Source: Helianthus annuus
Taxonomy: Eukaryota > Streptophyta > Magnoliopsida > Asterales > Asteraceae
Length of the DNA stretch: 64,000 bases
NCBI RefSeq assembly: GCF_002127325.2
Contig: NC_035436.2
Span: 122,112,771 to 122,176,770, forward strand
Direction of reading: 5' to 3'
In this document: one piece after another, positions 47,501-59,317 of the stretch
Layout of the letters: each line of letters opens with the position of its first letter
Position numbering within the stretch: position 1 is the stretch's first letter
Notes under the pieces: generated by a model
What the model was told of the DNA's origin: nothing
Databases searched by the model: none
The model's input: only the letters and a program-made list of their open reading frames with translations
Program-made: the position numbers and the translations under genes

Positions 47501-47774
47501 AGTCTTCAAAGTATGAGTATGTAGGCTCATACCTTGGTTCATCAGAATATGAGTATGAGGGAGGAGGTTCATACCTTTGGTCTTCATAGGATGTGTATGA
47601 AGTTGATGGCTCGTACCTGGGCTCCTCATAGTAGTTGTTTGAATTGGATGGTTGATAAGAAGTATTATATTGAACCGAGCGTGCGTTACGAAAATTAGTG
47701 CAATAATTACCCCTATAATCATCCTCATCATAGGTGTAGTTGTAACCTCTTGAGTATTGATCCGTAAGAATCAC
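44580..47774 (-). CDS. Athila-type pol: protease, reverse transcriptase, RNase H
   Basis: 1,064 open codons beginning GTG directly after a TGA; the first internal Met is near residue 213, so this is the remainder of a longer frame. Residues 40-155 are Tyr/Pro/Glu-rich repeats ([15 protein letters not shown]) of ~17-18 residues, then a charged helical region. The protease region near 317-332 reads [13 protein letters not shown] where Athila relatives have Asp-Leu-Gly-Ala-Ser, so its active site looks changed. Reverse transcriptase (~560-770) has [34 protein letters not shown] and catalytic FMDDF (724-728). RNase H (~865-990) has [15 protein letters not shown] and [11 protein letters not shown]. 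It stops at TAG 44580-44582, before the integrase in the same frame. Confidence 0.88.
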   Translation of the reverse strand: MILTDQYSRGYNYTYDEDDYRGNYCTNFRNARSVQYNTSYQPSNSNNYYEEPRYEPSTSYTSYEDQRYEPPPSYSYSDEPRYEPTYSYFEDSRYEPPPSYSYYEEPWREQPTSYEYYEEQSFDPYPSYTYNEEQWCEPSTSYEYYEEPRIEQPDSSFEDPNSFSLTEVTNRILEQLKTIKRYIKESRAREEESRAIEELKNNNNVEVVESVKMEEQESEKPTHELNNEKGESDNAKIQEESNFEEIILLSPTFENHCLITPHAKFLKELNTSAKIKNLVSVKLNNDQTSLIKEDPFEINITPVPCFFQNSFISNITIDKDLCVNIMPNYIFEKLSVSDFTPLQIPIFLSDRKVMKSIGVVEDVLVQTNQMVIPTDFVILDDAPLVLGKTFVQTHKALKNRKFNNLPLQLGAFKRSIDLERSMKYPFGNNDPLIEDEAEPPDTTNEEDHFVEEEIAIEQTFKILNLDEPQNKVSSKDPPVELKELPKGLEYAFLGKDGSLPVIISSKLSNIEKEKLVNLLKKHKNAIAWKLVDIKGISPSMCTHKTLMNDDYKTVIQPQRRVNPNVQEVVKNEVIKLLDAGLIYPISDSPWVSPVQVVPKKGGMTVITNEKNELIPTRTVTGWRVCIDYRRLNEATRKDHFPLPFIDQMLERLSGHKFYCFLDGFSGYFQIPIAPEDQEKTTFTCPYGTFAYRRMPFGLCNAPATFQRCMVAIFHDMIEKTMEVFMDDFSIFGDSYDQCLDNLERMLSRCEETNLALNWEKCHFMVTEGIVLGHKISSEGMEVDRAKIETISRLPPPSSVRAIRSFLGHAGFYRRFIKDFSKISRPLTKLLEKDAPFIFDKECNQAFLTLKEMLVNAPIMIAPDWKFPFEIMCDASDFAVGAVLGQRKEKHFHPIYYASKTLNDAQENYTTTEKELLAVVFAFDKFRSYLVLSKTVVYTDHAAIRYLFKKQDAKPRLIRWILLLQEFDIEIKDKRGAENTAADHLSRLEDPALETTRDEQINEKFPTESLEMMESRQEPWYADYANFLASGIVTKGWPHHQRKKFFADVKHYFWEDPYLFKICAD

Positions 47775-47777
47775 TCA

Positions 47778-48144
47778 ACAGATCACAACTGAGTCTCGGG
47801 ACCAGAAAACAAAAATAAGGACGGAAACAGAAGCTGGACACGGCCCCGTGTTTGGCGAACACGGCCCCGAGTTCAGGGTCTGTATCTGGGCGTTTTAATT
47901 AAAGTTACTGGTCACGTTGAGCACGGGGGCGTGTTCAGTGAGCACGGCCCCGTGTTCAGACTCTGTATCTGGGTATCTACTCTAAAAATATGCAGCACGG
48001 GGGCGTGTTCAGCGAGCACGGCCCCGTGTTCAGGCTACTGTAAATGCAAACTAAACTAAAATGCAGAAAAATGTGCGTGCGTTTTGAAAATGTTTTGAAA
48101 AACTGATTAGGCCGTTGATTTTAAGCTTTCTTAAAATCCTTGTG
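47778..48144 (-). other. Athila-type 5' leader, gag missing
   Basis: Only ~370 bp separate the primer site from the pol frame. They contain three pairs of GC boxes (near 47835, 47918 and 47997) and no gag-like frame, so gag has been deleted from this copy. Confidence 0.65.
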
Positions 48145-48162
48145 TCCCCGGCAGCGGCGCCA
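48145..48162 (-). other. Primer-binding site (Asp-tRNA type)
   Basis: Minus-strand TGGCGCCGCTGCCGGGGA, six bases inside the 5' LTR. It matches the Asp-tRNA-type site known from Athila/Tat-lineage elements with one substitution relative to the common form. Confidence 0.85.
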
Positions 48163-48168
48163 AAAACT

Positions 48169-49863
48169 TGATGTGCGTTAGGTGTAATATATTTTTGATG
48201 AGTATTTAAGCCCCTTTTTTACACTTTTAGCCAAGTTTTAAATTTATAAAACACGATATTCACTAACACTAAACACACATATGGGCAAGTGCACCCATCG
48301 TGGACGTAGTATAGTGTTGGTAAGATACCGAGGTCGTCCAAGGACACAAGAGCTTTTAGTACCGGTTTATCCTCAACGTCTAATCAAATCAAAAAGTGAG
48401 AAAAATGTTTTAAACTAAGAAAAATAAAAACTAACTAAATGCTGAAAAATAAAAATAAAATAAAAACAGATAGACAAGATGAATCACTTGGATCCGACAT
48501 GTGTATTAGTATAACCTTTGATTATTTTCGCACTTTTGCACTTGTTTAAGAGATTATCTTAGTTATTGTAGTAGGTCCCTCTTTTGAAGGCGACGTTACC
48601 CTCAACCCAGTAGTTTGAGTCAGCAAGGATACAATCCTAAAGGGTCGGATTATTGAAAGATAATGAATTAAGTTATTAATGCAAATTGTGGTAGGCCCCG
48701 CTTTTGGCGGTGACGTTACCCTCGGCTAAGTAGTCTGAGTCAGCAGGGATACAGTCCTAAATAGCCGGGTTATAATATTAATAGTAGTTAACTTATGAGG
48801 GGGTCAAAGAGTTTGGATCCCCGCCATCCAATACCTATGGGCATTGAAGGAGATCCTACTAAAATTGACCCAGGTCCCAAGCAGGACCTCTAAACGCTGA
48901 ACAAGGGCAAGACCCTTACCAAACCGTTCCCTTAACCCCCGACCAGGTAGCCAACATACCTCCATATAGACCGTGGAGATATGAATGGTGAAAATCTTTT
49001 ATTTTATATAGACAGTAAAATAATGCCAAGACACCACGGACAAACGATAAGGAAAGATCACCTTCAACATAAGTAACTAGTTATTAAAGTCATTAATACA
49101 AAACCAAATAAAAAGTGCAAAAGATTAAAAATAAAAAGTATTATACTAAACACTTGTCTTCACCAAGTGATGTAAGAGACTTAGGCAAACATGGCCTTGA
49201 TTGTCAAGAACTCTTACTATCAATCTTGGATCCCGAGACGACTCACACACTCTACGATGGACAATGGATGATGGTGGTGGATGATGGTGTTATGGTGGTG
49301 ATGGGTGGTGGATGAAGTGTGAGAGAGGTGGTGTGCCAAGGGATGAGAGAGAATGGAACCAAGCTCCTCTATTTATAGGCTGAACAGAAGGCTGGACACG
49401 GCCCCGTGTCCGCTGGACACGGCCCCGTGCCCGTCTGACATTCTCTCTCTTCATTAATTGTAATTCGCAATTACAATTAATGCGCCTGCTGTACTTTCAC
49501 CACGCCCCCATGCCCGCTGGACACGGCCCCGTGGTGGGCAATGGAAGCTTCTACTGGTTTGTCTTTTCTGCTGCTTCCTGGGCACGCCCCCATGTTCGCT
49601 GGACACGGGGCGTGTTCAGACTCTGTTTTCTCTATTTTGCCTTGGGAGGTGCCGTTGAGGGTCCGGGCAGTCTACTTTTGTTCCTTTTCTTGTATTTATG
49701 CTAGAATTAGTTGTCTTTTTGCTTCTTCTGTGATTTTGAGCTCATTTCATCCTGAAAATACAAAAGGAAGACAAAAACACTCTTTTTCCAACATTAGTAC
49801 TTAAAAAGGGTTAGTTTTATGCCTTAATTGATGTGATTTATATGTTGCATTTTACACACATCA
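48169..49863 (-). repeat. 5' LTR of Athila-type element
   Basis: 1,695 bp, TGATGTG...CACATCA. It has one more 21-bp GC-box unit than the left LTR at about 49405. It drives minus-strand transcription from the TATA box listed separately. Confidence 0.92.
49369..49378 (-). promoter_or_regulatory. TATA box of Athila-type 5' LTR
   Basis: Minus-strand CTATAAATAG, a consensus plant TATA box. GC-rich CACGGCCCCGTG boxes cluster just upstream in transcription sense (49390-49620). Confidence 0.7.
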
Positions 49864-51334
49864 TCTAACAACTCTTGAATTTGCGTCGACAGTTCCTGCA
49901 TTTCAGACGGAGCAAGTCTGTAAGGTGCCTTAGCCACAGGCGCGGCGCCTGGAACTAAGTCAATGCGGAACTCCACTTGCCTTTGAGGCGGCAAGCCAGG
50001 CAAACCTTCTGGGAAGATTTCTGGGTACTCCCTCACGACAGGGATGTCTTCGATCTTTGGTTCTGCAACCTTTTTATCCACTATATGTGCTAGGAAAGCA
50101 ACACATCCTTTCTGCAAACACTTTCTTGCTTTCAGGCAGCTAATAATCCTCAACGGCGTCTCACGCTTCTCTCCATGAACAACAATGGTCTCACCATCAT
50201 CAGTTGGGATACGAACGACCTTCTCATGACAAACTATCTCGGCCTTGTTACTCGATAACCAATCCATTCCTACTACCACGTCGAAGCTTCCCAACTGGAC
50301 TGGTAGTAGGTCTAGAGCGAACTCGCGCTCTCCCAGTTCGATTACGCAACCTCGAATCACCTCATTAGCTTCTACTAACTTCCCATTCGCTAATTCGATC
50401 GAGTACGGAGTATCTAACTTACTAGCGGCTAAACCAAGCATGTTCTTAAATTCTAACGATACGAAGCTATAATCGGCGCCAGTATCAAATAAAACGGATG
50501 CATAGCGTTGGTTTACAGGGAACGTACCAGTGACAACATTGGGATCCTGGCGCGCTTCCCTTGCTTCTATGTTGAAGACCCTTCCGCGGGCTTGGTTTAA
50601 TTCCGGGCAATTCCTCTTGTAGTGCCCAAGATCACCACAATTGAAACATCCGGGCCTCTGCCCATTTCCACCACCGTTTCCAACTTGATTGTTTCTCTGG
50701 TTACGATTTATGGCGCCCGCTTGGTTTGCATTATTGACCCGATTCCCATCACCTCCATTGTTTCCTTGTGGGCGATTCCCAATACCACCACGATTATTTC
50801 TATTCCCAAATCCTCCTTGGCCTCCCCGGCCAGCACTAGCCCAACAAGAATCCTTCAAGTGACCAGTCTTTCCACAAGCTTCACATACTTTTGGCCCGCA
50901 TCGACCAGAGTGATGGCGTTGGCAAGAGTTACACTTGGGATGTGCACCCATATATCCCTTACCTTTCCTCCTACCACCAGCTGTATCCTGAGCTGGCATA
51001 CTTGATTCCCCTTTCTTAACCACCACCCCGGTGCCCTGCTTGAAGTTTGAAAACTTCCGCTTGTTCCCTCCTGATGACTCCACATGAGTCTCTTTCCTCT
51101 TTAGCTCAACTTCATCAAACTTGTTCAAACGAATTGCCTCCTCTGTGAGAGCCACGCTCAAATCAATGGCTTCAGTGATAGTCGCAGGTTTGGAGGAGGT
51201 CACCATGCTTATGATTTGAGGAGCTAATCCCCAAATGAAACACTCAGTTCTCTTGAACTCAGGAGTGACCATGTAGGGTACCACATGCGATAAGTCGTGA
51301 AATCTCTGAACATACTCTGCTATCTTTGGGCCTT
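49864..51334 (-). pseudogene. Chromovirus gag-protease fragment, truncated at both ends by other elements
   Basis: One open minus-strand frame from the junction with the third chromovirus (51334) to the edge of the Athila-type LTR. It begins inside gag (AEYVQRFHDLSHVVPYMVTPE is readable up to 51334) and continues with a Glu/Lys-rich linker. There are two Cys/His clusters, CNSCQRHHSGRCGPKVCEACGKTG... and the knuckle CFNCGDLGHYKRNC, separated by a Gly/Asn/Arg-rich stretch. Protease has VLFDTGADYSFV and VVGMDWLS. The lead-in to reverse transcriptase is [20 protein letters not shown]. It stops at the LTR where reverse transcriptase should begin. No internal stops; it belongs to a family different from the neighbouring chromoviruses. 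Confidence 0.9.
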
Positions 51335-54300
51335 TGTCACACCCCGATTTCCACGTGTCTCACCGGTGGGCCCGGTGGGGGATTACCGTGACGATGTTGG
51401 CAACAATATAGTCAAACCACACAATTATATAATGCACAGCGGAAGCATAATTTAAATATATAATTTCAACCTCTGATTGTAATATCAAAATGTATTACAG
51501 AAGTTGAATATCCACAGTGGATCGTAAATACAGATAAAGTATTGTTCCATTAGATACTGCAATCAAGCTTGCGAGGCTTATCCCGACGCTAGGGAGCTAA
51601 TACCAGCCAATTACGTTTAGGTACCTGCACTTAATCTTTTTGGGGAAAATACGTCAGTTTACACTGGTAAATACATTCAACTGACACATTTGAAAGTGTT
51701 TATTAAAATTGATTTGAATGCACAAGGCACAAACTCTTTTATAACTTGGGAAAATTCATAATGATCTTGTGAACGTTTTACATGTTCTTTTATGCGTTCA
51801 GTAGCCCGGGTCGTGCCGGGTTAAAGATTTATAGACACACCACGTTTGCGTAAAACCGTAGTACAGAAACCAACGGCTACGTCTTTTAGTTTTAATGTCG
51901 ACACTTTATACCGGGTGTACGCCTACACCGGGATGTCGATGGTCGTGGCCATTTCGTAAAATGATGCCGAGGATATCCGGGACAACGGTCATTAAACCCC
52001 CCAAAGGCTTATAAGCAACAAAACTGTTTAAATGAGCCGATCATATTTAATAAATTAACCACCTAAGCGATGGAATTATATAATGCTCAATCAAGCGGTA
52101 TTAATATACCGTAACCCAAGCCCATATAGGGGAAATAAGTCAAAAGTATTTACCTTTGCAAGTATTAATCCTTAATTTAGATCAAGTCACCGATAGCTTT
52201 TACTGGGGCTCCTAATCTGGAACGAAGGTTTTAATTAACCTCTTAGAATCCTAACGGTCCTTGTATTAGCCGTAGCTTAAACCGGTTGATTCCGATATAT
52301 AGATATGGTTAATTCGCACGGAAAGGCGAAAACCGAGAATGGAGTATGATTTGGACCCAACAAGTTTAGTGACTTGTTTTATATGGGTTTATAGTTCATA
52401 CTCTGGATTTTGGGGTTCAAATAATATAATTTGACCCATATCGGCTATTGCACGAAAACTAGTTCCATGAGCCGTACCGTGTGCGCAAACAGGCGAAACG
52501 GTTAACCATAAGAGTCGTACGCTTATTTCCTAAGTCAATATGCCTTAAAAGTATTTTGGTATCAGTAGGATACCTTTCGTAATGCCCGTAACGGGTTTAA
52601 GTTTATATTATGCCCCGTAGGGGCTTTTCGGTCATTTTAAAGACTTTAAAAGGGATTTTCGAGTTCTACAGGAAATCTGAGTTTCCCGAACAGCTTATAA
52701 AGCTTAAAATACTTTATTTATTATTTAAAACCAGTAGCAACTGGAATCGGGTCAAAAGACCTTGTAGAACTCCCGTTTTGGTCAAAAAGGGCATATTCGG
52801 TATTTACCGAACCGTAGCCATAACCGCAGGTTATGAGCAAGGTAAAAATTATTAAAAATCTTTAAAATTCCCAAAATATTATTTTACCACAGTGGGTAAA
52901 AGTTTTGGTGCCGAAAACTTGGGTTAGATGAGCGTTATGCTAATTGCGCCGTTAATTACAAAACTTTCTTAAAAGTGCGCCTTTTAGCATAACTCTCATT
53001 CTAGACCTCGGATTGACGTGAAACTTTAAGGACATGCTTATAATTTAACAAGCAAGGTTTTGGTCCATTCACGTGTCCGAAATACTCGTTTTAATTTTAA
53101 AAGGCCGTTACGGTCAACTTTTAGGCGAATGACGGAAATGCGCTAAAGACTCGGATAACTCATGAACCGACCACAGAGGCTTATACCAACATGTGACCTG
53201 GTCCTAAGAGAGTCCTAAGGTATATTTATACTTCACTAAAACGGGTCAGAACTGAAGTCAAAGCAAAAGTCAAACTTTTGCGACCTTCGGCTCCGAACCG
53301 GTTCTATATAGCAAATGATCGATTCAAACGAGCGCAAACATGTTTATATACTTATTATCATGTTTTATGATTGTCAAAACAGGTTCCATAACATATATAT
53401 TACAGATTATGCTTAAATCGCTGAAATAGCTTTCTGTTGACTTTTTAACCGCACGTTTGACTCGATATTTGACATAGTTAGAGTGGTGATCAGGGGGAAC
53501 CATTTTAGCGGTTTAATACCCACATAAATACCAACTCATAACCATTTTTGATTCGTCATAAGACTGAACCGTTTGCAAGATATTGCAATGACAACCGTTA
53601 GTTACGACGGTTGCGTTTATAGGCTATAACTATGGAAATGTGAACCCAAAATGGTTATGAACGACTTACAGAAGTTAACTCTTGATGAGAGAACAGAAGG
53701 GAAAGCTAGAGAGCTCTTGAATGATCAGATATAAGTGTTTTTGAGTTGTGTGAATTGTTATGCTTAAGGCATGCTATTTATAGCCAATGCCAAGCTTTGT
53801 TGATCATTGCAAGCACCACCATCTGACCAGAGGTAATGGTAGGTGTCCCCTAAGTGATATGGGTCATTTGTAGGGTGCCCATGCCTCTTTGTTTGTGGTT
53901 TGATCGTTCACAAGTTCCAAAAGCCAAGTAGTTACTATAATTCTGCATCTGGGCACTTTACGCGGCCCGCATGGGAGTTCCCATGTGTTTTAATGCGGGT
54001 CGCCTAAAGATCAAACATCAGACGCGAAATAGAGGGGGCTCGCGGCCCGCCTCAACTTATGTTGAAACCTTACGCGGGTCGCCTAAGGTTAATATTTCAG
54101 AATTTTTAAATCTTTTTGTAATGATTACAGAATCGGGCCATTAATAGCGAAATCTTTCGTAATGATTTGCCTGACCTTTCGGATTTGAAGGGGTAACTTT
54201 GCGGTTTGGCCCTCGGTTATTTACCGATAGGGGCCTCGTGTTAATTACCCGCATTATTAAGTCCCCGGTTTATTTATTAATTATATTGGAAAGCCTTAAC

Positions 54301-54728
54301 TTTCACTGTTGACGCTTTTAACCCTCCTTCTACGAATTCGATCGTAACTTTCTCGTTTCATATCGAAACTTCGCGAAATTCATATATATTATTTTAGTGA
54401 GGGTATAATACCGTTACAAAATCTTGGGAACGTTAAAGGGTCACTCAGAGGTATTATTAAACATGTTGACACAGTTAACCCCTGTAGTTTGTAATCTCTC
54501 ACTTTTTTCCGCGTTTTATATTTGTACGATCTATAATTTATTCGTTTGAAGGTTTAAGCATTATTTAGGGATACTATACAGTATATTTACCCTTGTTGAC
54601 ATTTATAACCCTCGAATTTATATACTTTCAAGGTTTGTCAAAATTAGTCCTTTATTTATTATAGATGCCACGTGTAAACACTGACACGTGTTAACACATC
54701 ATTGGGCACAAAAATTTGAGGTGTTACA
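51335..54728 (-). repeat. 3' LTR of young chromovirus
   Basis: 3,394 bp. Carries a minus-sense TATA box (53774-53783) and repeated GC boxes (CGCGGCCCGC, GCGGGTCGCCTAA) at 53940-54090 upstream of it. An 81-codon plus-strand frame (52610-52855) is repeated identically in the other LTR and is not a gene. Confidence 0.93.
53774..53783 (-). promoter_or_regulatory. LTR TATA box
   Basis: Minus-strand CTATAAATAG. The equivalent position in the 5' LTR would be about 64358, outside the window. Confidence 0.65.
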
Positions 54729-54744
54729 TCCTCACCCCCTTAAA
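54729..54744 (-). other. Polypurine tract of young chromovirus
   Basis: Minus-strand TTTAAGGGGGTGAGGA abuts the 3' LTR. Confidence 0.85.
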
Positions 54745-54763
54745 ATAAATCTCGACCCGAGAT

Positions 54764-55749
54764 TTACTCAAATAAATAGGGGTATTTTTCTTTCATGGTA
54801 GCTTCGACTTCCCACGTATATTCAGGACCTCTACGAGCATCCCATTTGACTTTTACAATCGGTACGTGCTTTCTGCGAAGCTTCTTCACCTGTCGATCTT
54901 CAATCGACAAAGGTTTTTCTATGAACTTTAAGCTCTCATCTATATGCACATCTGTGTGTGGAATCACCAACGATTCGTCGGCGAAGCACTTCTTGAGATT
55001 GCAGATGTGGAACACATTGTGAATTCCATTGAGCTCTTCAGGCAAGTTTAGTTTATAGGCAACTGATCCGACTCGTTCAATGACCTCAAAAGGCCCTATG
55101 TATCTCGGACTCAGCTTGCCCTTCTTGCCGAAACGCATCACCCCCTTCCAGGGCGATACCTTAAGTAATACCTTTTCACCCACTTCGAAGTGAAAATTCT
55201 TACGCTTTGGATCAGCGTAGCTCTTCTGCCTATCGCGGGCAGCCTTGAGACGTTCCGTTCCCGAATCTGGACAATCTTGTCCGTCGTCTGGAAAACAATC
55301 TCTGGTCCCGATAATTGGACCTCTCCTACTTCCGCCCAACAAACAGGCGATCTGCATTTCCTACCATATAATGCCTCAAAAGGCGCAGCCTTTATGCTGG
55401 TGTGGTAGCTATTATTGTAGGAGAATTCGATTAGGGGTAGGTTTTTATCCCAGTTACCACCTAAATCGATCGCACATGCACGAAGCATGTCTTCTAGCGT
55501 TTGGATAGTACGCTCACTTTGACCGTCCGTCTGTGGATGGTAAGCCGTACTAAAATTTAAACGCGTGCCCAAAGATTGCTGGAAACTCTTCCAGAAGTGT
55601 GATGTGTATCTAGTATCCCTGTCGGAGATAATAGACACAGGTATGCCGTGTAAGGCTACAATCTTATCAACATAAAGTTGGGCTAACATATCGGAGCTAT
55701 ACGTCTCCTTGATGGGTAGAAAATGAGCTGATTTAGTCAGCCTACTCAA
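54764..55749 (-). pseudogene. Young chromovirus integrase core and chromodomain-like tail, frameshifted
   Basis: Continuation of pol in two other frames. 55138-55749 has [29 protein letters not shown] and [19 protein letters not shown], with the catalytic Asp and Glu retained. 54764-55357 has [36 protein letters not shown] and the final [21 protein letters not shown], a chromodomain-like segment. Frame breaks fall near 55742 (just after TIWVIVE of the main frame) and near 55250. Each looks like a single small indel in otherwise well-preserved sequence. They could be real mutations or sequencing errors. Confidence 0.85.
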
Positions 55750-58700
55750 CTATGACCCATATCGTATCGTTTCCTTTCCTGGTTTTGGGTAACTTGGTTA
55801 TGAAGTCCATAGTTACGCATTCCCACTTCCACTCGGGAAGTTCAGGCTGTTGCAGCAAGCCAGACGGCTTCTGGTGCTCGGCTTTGACTTGAGCACAAGT
55901 CAAGCACTTTGCTACATGGGCGGCTACAGACTTTTTCAAGCCTATCCACCAATAATTTGCCTTTAAGTCTTGGTACATTTTATCAGCACCAGGATAGACT
56001 GAGTATTTGGAACTATGGGCTTCCTGGAGAACAACATCACGTAGTCCTCCGTAAACTGGAACCCATATACGTCCATTCAGTCTTAGGATTCCATCCTTGC
56101 TAAGAGTCAACTGCTCTGCAGTTACTCCCAGCTTTTCATTAGGATAATTAGCTTCCAACACAGCCTCTCGCTGTGCAGCCAAAATCCTTTCAATCAAATT
56201 ATTTTTAACTTCAATGCTCTTGGCATTGATTCGAATGGGTTTTACCCTTTCTTTTCTGCTCAATGCATCGGCGACTACATTCGCCTTGCCGGGATGGTAC
56301 CTGATTTCGCAGTCATAATCATTCAGGGTTTCCATCCAACGGCGTTGTCTCATGTTCAGCTCCTTCTGGTTGAACAGGTGCTGGAGGCTTTTGTGATCAG
56401 AATAAATCACAAATTTAATACCATAAAGGTAATGCCTCCACAACTTCAGTGCAAATACAACGGCACCCAACTCCAAATCATGGGTGGTGTAATTCTTTTC
56501 ATGCACCTTTAATTGCCTTGAAGCATAGGCAATCACCTTGCCCTTTTGCATAAGAACACACCCCATGCCTGTGTGTGATGCATCGCAGTAAACTACGAAT
56601 TCATCTGTACCCTCAGGTAAGGTCAACACAGGTGCGTTGCTTAGTTTCTGCTTCAGTATTTCAAAGGACTCTTGCTGCTTCGGGCCCCAAATGTACTTTT
56701 CTTTCTTCTTGGTCAAAGAAGTCAAGGGCGCAGCAATCCTTGAAAAATTTTCAATAAATCTCCGGTAGTATCCTGCTAACCCCAGGAAACTACGAATCTC
56801 GGTAGGCGTCTTTGGCTCTTGCCAGTTCATGACTGCCTCCACCTTAGCGGGATCCACTTGGATACCATGCTCACTCACAACGTGTCCTAAAAATTGAACT
56901 TCTCGTAGCCAGAATTCACATTTTGAGAATTTGGCGTAGAGTTTCTCACGTTGTAGTAATTCGAGAATGCAACGAAGGTGCTTCTCGTGGTCAGCTTGGT
57001 TCTTGGAATAGATAAGGATATCGTCAATGAAGACTATGACGAATTTGTCCAAGTATGGCTTGCAAACGCGATTCATGAGATCCATGAACGCAGCCGGTGC
57101 ATTTGTGAGCCCAAAAGGCATCACTAGGAACTCGTAATGACCATAGCGAGTCCTAAATGCAGTCTTGTGTACATCTTCATCTCTGACCCTTAGTTGATGA
57201 TAACCCGACCTTAAGTCGATCTTGGAGAAGTAGCTTGCTCCCTGCAGCTGGTCGAACAGATCATCGATCCTTGGTAAAGGATATCTATTCTTTATGGTAA
57301 CTTTATTTAGTTCTCGATAGTCGATACACAACCGCATTGATCCGTCCTTCTTCTTTACAAATAGGACAGGAGCTCCCCAGGGAGATGAACTAGGTTTGAT
57401 AAAACCTTTCACCAGCAGTTCATCCAACTGGGTCCTCAGTTCTTTCATTTCCGTTGGCGCTAATCTGTAGGGTGCTCTTGCTATCGGAGCTGCTCCAGGA
57501 ATGATGTCAATTCTGAACTCCACTTGTCTATCTGGTGGCAAACCAGGTAGTTCTTCAGGAAAAACCTCGGGGTATTCAGAAATGACAGGAAGATCCTCGA
57601 TCTTCGGTTTTGGTTCTTCAATTATCACTTGAGCCATGTAAATTACACAGCCTCTGTTCAAACACCTTGAAGCTTTCAGCATAGATACGTCTTCGGGCAA
57701 TCCGTAATGCGTATCCCCTCGAATGGTAAGAGATTCACCACTCGGAGTCTTTAAAACTATTTGCCTCTTGCCACAAATGATTTGGGCCTGGTTATGGGAT
57801 AACCAGTCCATGCCTAGCACGATGTCAAAACCCGCAAGTTTGAAAGGAAGTAGAGATAAAGGAAAAGAATGGTTCCTAATGGATATTTCACATCCTTCTA
57901 GAACGGTAGAGACGGTTTCTATCGTGCCGTATGCCAACTCTACTTCGTATTTTACGTCTAGGGTTTTGATTGGCATATTTAGTAGTTGGCAAAATTTCTG
58001 GTCTACAAAGGACTTGTCAGCGCCAGAATCGAACAGTACTCTTGCAAACATATTATTTACGAGAAAAGTACCTGTAAGCACATTGTCGTCCTTGACCGCT
58101 TCCTTTGCATCCAAGCGAAAAACTCTCGCATTTGTCTTCTTCGTCTCTTCCGCCTTCTTGGCATACTTCGGGCAATTACTCTTTATGTGCCCCTTTTCAT
58201 TACAATTAAAGCAGGTTGCGTCCTTTATCTTTTTGCACTCCACTGTCTTATGCTCCTTGGACTTGCATAGCCCACAGGATGGAGTCTTTTGTTGCGACTG
58301 TGAACCAGACGCAAACCTACACTTCCCGGAGTAAGGTTTCTTGCAGACCTTGCAGTAAGGTCTTCCATCAGCTTGCCCCTCTTTCCTTGCCTCCGACCCT
58401 TTCTTGCCCTCACCGTTTCTACGGTGCTTTTTACCGGACTTTCGTGAGGTATCATCCTCACGCTTTCGCTTCTCAGCCTCCTTGCTCCTTTGTGCCCTCA
58501 GACGGACAGCATCAAGTGTAAGAGACAAGGAGAGGTCAGTGACTGACCTGAAGGTCGTCGGCCTAGAGGCCTTTACGCTGGCCTTGATCGCCGGCTCTAA
58601 GCCCCCAATGAATCGGGCAATTCTTCGTGGTTCTGGTGTCACCAGATATGGCACCAGTCGTGACATAGTGTTAAAACTTGTCAGATAAGCTTGACAATCC

Positions 58701-59317
58701 AGGTTTGTCATCACTAGTGAGACAAAATCAGCCTCAATCTTCTCAACCTCGTGCTGAGGGCAGTAGTTTTCTTTTATGAGGGTAATAAACTCCCCCCATG
58801 ACATTTTGTACAAGGCAGACTTACCTGAAGCCTGCACCAGAGCTCTCCACCATGCCAGGGCCTCGCCCTTGAATGACTGGGACACAAACTTAACCACGTC
58901 CCTCTCAGCGCACCCGCTGATGTCCACAATCGTGTCCATCTCGTCCAGCCAGGTGATACAATCAACCGCACCCTTCTCCCCTGTAAATTCACGGGGCTTG
59001 CATGATACAAAGTATTTGTAGGTGCAACCCTTAGCACTGGACGCATCAGTATACTCTCTATCGCGGTGAACGCTGTGCTCAGTAGACGAATGCTTGTCGT
59101 CATCTTTCTTGGGTTCAGAGGGTGGTTTGGAGTGTGTCTTTGGTTTAGAGGGTGGTTTTGACACAGATCTGCCTTGAGACTCAGTATGTTGACGATCAAT
59201 AGCTGCCTGGACAGCATTGTTGATCAGAGCCTTTAGCTGTGCGCCTGTCAAATGTACTGACGCATTGTCATAGTCATCTTCATTCGTGTGGCTGTTCTCT
59301 CCATTGGGATCCGCCAT
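55742..59317 (-). CDS. Young chromovirus gag-pol (gag, protease, reverse transcriptase, RNase H, integrase N-terminus)
   Basis: 1,191 codons from a true ATG at 59317. Gag core at ~100-270 ([31 protein letters not shown]). A basic linker ~275-320, then Cys-rich [13 protein letters not shown] and the zinc knuckle [14 protein letters not shown] (369-382). Protease [12 protein letters not shown] (~427-438). Reverse transcriptase ~600-800 with [24 protein letters not shown] and FIDDIL (763-768). RNase H ~905-1000 with [13 protein letters not shown] and [13 protein letters not shown]. Integrase zinc region ~1090-1145 ([14 protein letters not shown]), ending TIWVIVE at a frameshift before the catalytic core. 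A splice-acceptor-like TCTTCTGTAACAG ends 12 bases before the ATG. Confidence 0.93.
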   Translation of the reverse strand: MADPNGENSHTNEDDYDNASVHLTGAQLKALINNAVQAAIDRQHTESQGRSVSKPPSKPKTHSKPPSEPKKDDDKHSSTEHSVHRDREYTDASSAKGCTYKYFVSCKPREFTGEKGAVDCITWLDEMDTIVDISGCAERDVVKFVSQSFKGEALAWWRALVQASGKSALYKMSWGEFITLIKENYCPQHEVEKIEADFVSLVMTNLDCQAYLTSFNTMSRLVPYLVTPEPRRIARFIGGLEPAIKASVKASRPTTFRSVTDLSLSLTLDAVRLRAQRSKEAEKRKREDDTSRKSGKKHRRNGEGKKGSEARKEGQADGRPYCKVCKKPYSGKCRFASGSQSQQKTPSCGLCKSKEHKTVECKKIKDATCFNCNEKGHIKSNCPKYAKKAEETKKTNARVFRLDAKEAVKDDNVLTGTFLVNNMFARVLFDSGADKSFVDQKFCQLLNMPIKTLDVKYEVELAYGTIETVSTVLEGCEISIRNHSFPLSLLPFKLAGFDIVLGMDWLSHNQAQIICGKRQIVLKTPSGESLTIRGDTHYGLPEDVSMLKASRCLNRGCVIYMAQVIIEEPKPKIEDLPVISEYPEVFPEELPGLPPDRQVEFRIDIIPGAAPIARAPYRLAPTEMKELRTQLDELLVKGFIKPSSSPWGAPVLFVKKKDGSMRLCIDYRELNKVTIKNRYPLPRIDDLFDQLQGASYFSKIDLRSGYHQLRVRDEDVHKTAFRTRYGHYEFLVMPFGLTNAPAAFMDLMNRVCKPYLDKFVIVFIDDILIYSKNQADHEKHLRCILELLQREKLYAKFSKCEFWLREVQFLGHVVSEHGIQVDPAKVEAVMNWQEPKTPTEIRSFLGLAGYYRRFIENFSRIAAPLTSLTKKKEKYIWGPKQQESFEILKQKLSNAPVLTLPEGTDEFVVYCDASHTGMGCVLMQKGKVIAYASRQLKVHEKNYTTHDLELGAVVFALKLWRHYLYGIKFVIYSDHKSLQHLFNQKELNMRQRRWMETLNDYDCEIRYHPGKANVVADALSRKERVKPIRINAKSIEVKNNLIERILAAQREAVLEANYPNEKLGVTAEQLTLSKDGILRLNGRIWVPVYGGLRDVVLQEAHSSKYSVYPGADKMYQDLKANYWWIGLKKSVAAHVAKCLTCAQVKAEHQKPSGLLQQPELPEWKWECVTMDFITKLPKTRKGNDTIWVIVE

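Larger units (their letters stand above)
28158..49863 (-). mobile_element. Athila-type Ty3-gypsy LTR retrotransposon, interrupted by a chromovirus
   Basis: LTRs 28158-29831 (1,674 bp) and 48169-49863 (1,695 bp) run from TGATGTGCG to CACATCA. On the minus strand the order is 5' LTR (right), Asp-tRNA-type primer site, Tyr/Pro-rich region plus protease, reverse transcriptase and RNase H, integrase, inserted chromovirus 33668-43467, a separate 385-codon ORF, polypurine tract and 3' LTR. Reverse transcriptase before integrase marks gypsy. The primer site, sequence type and extra downstream ORF fit the Athila lineage. No retrotrans_gag domain is present. Outside flanks are CTTGA and TCTAA, not a duplication. 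Confidence 0.88.

Noticed and set aside
50622..51005. 127-codon plus-strand ORF
   Set aside because: Shadow of the gag-protease frame on the opposite strand.
52610..52855. 81-codon plus-strand ORF repeated identically at 63194-63439
   Set aside because: Identity is explained by the two LTRs of a very young element; antisense, no domain.
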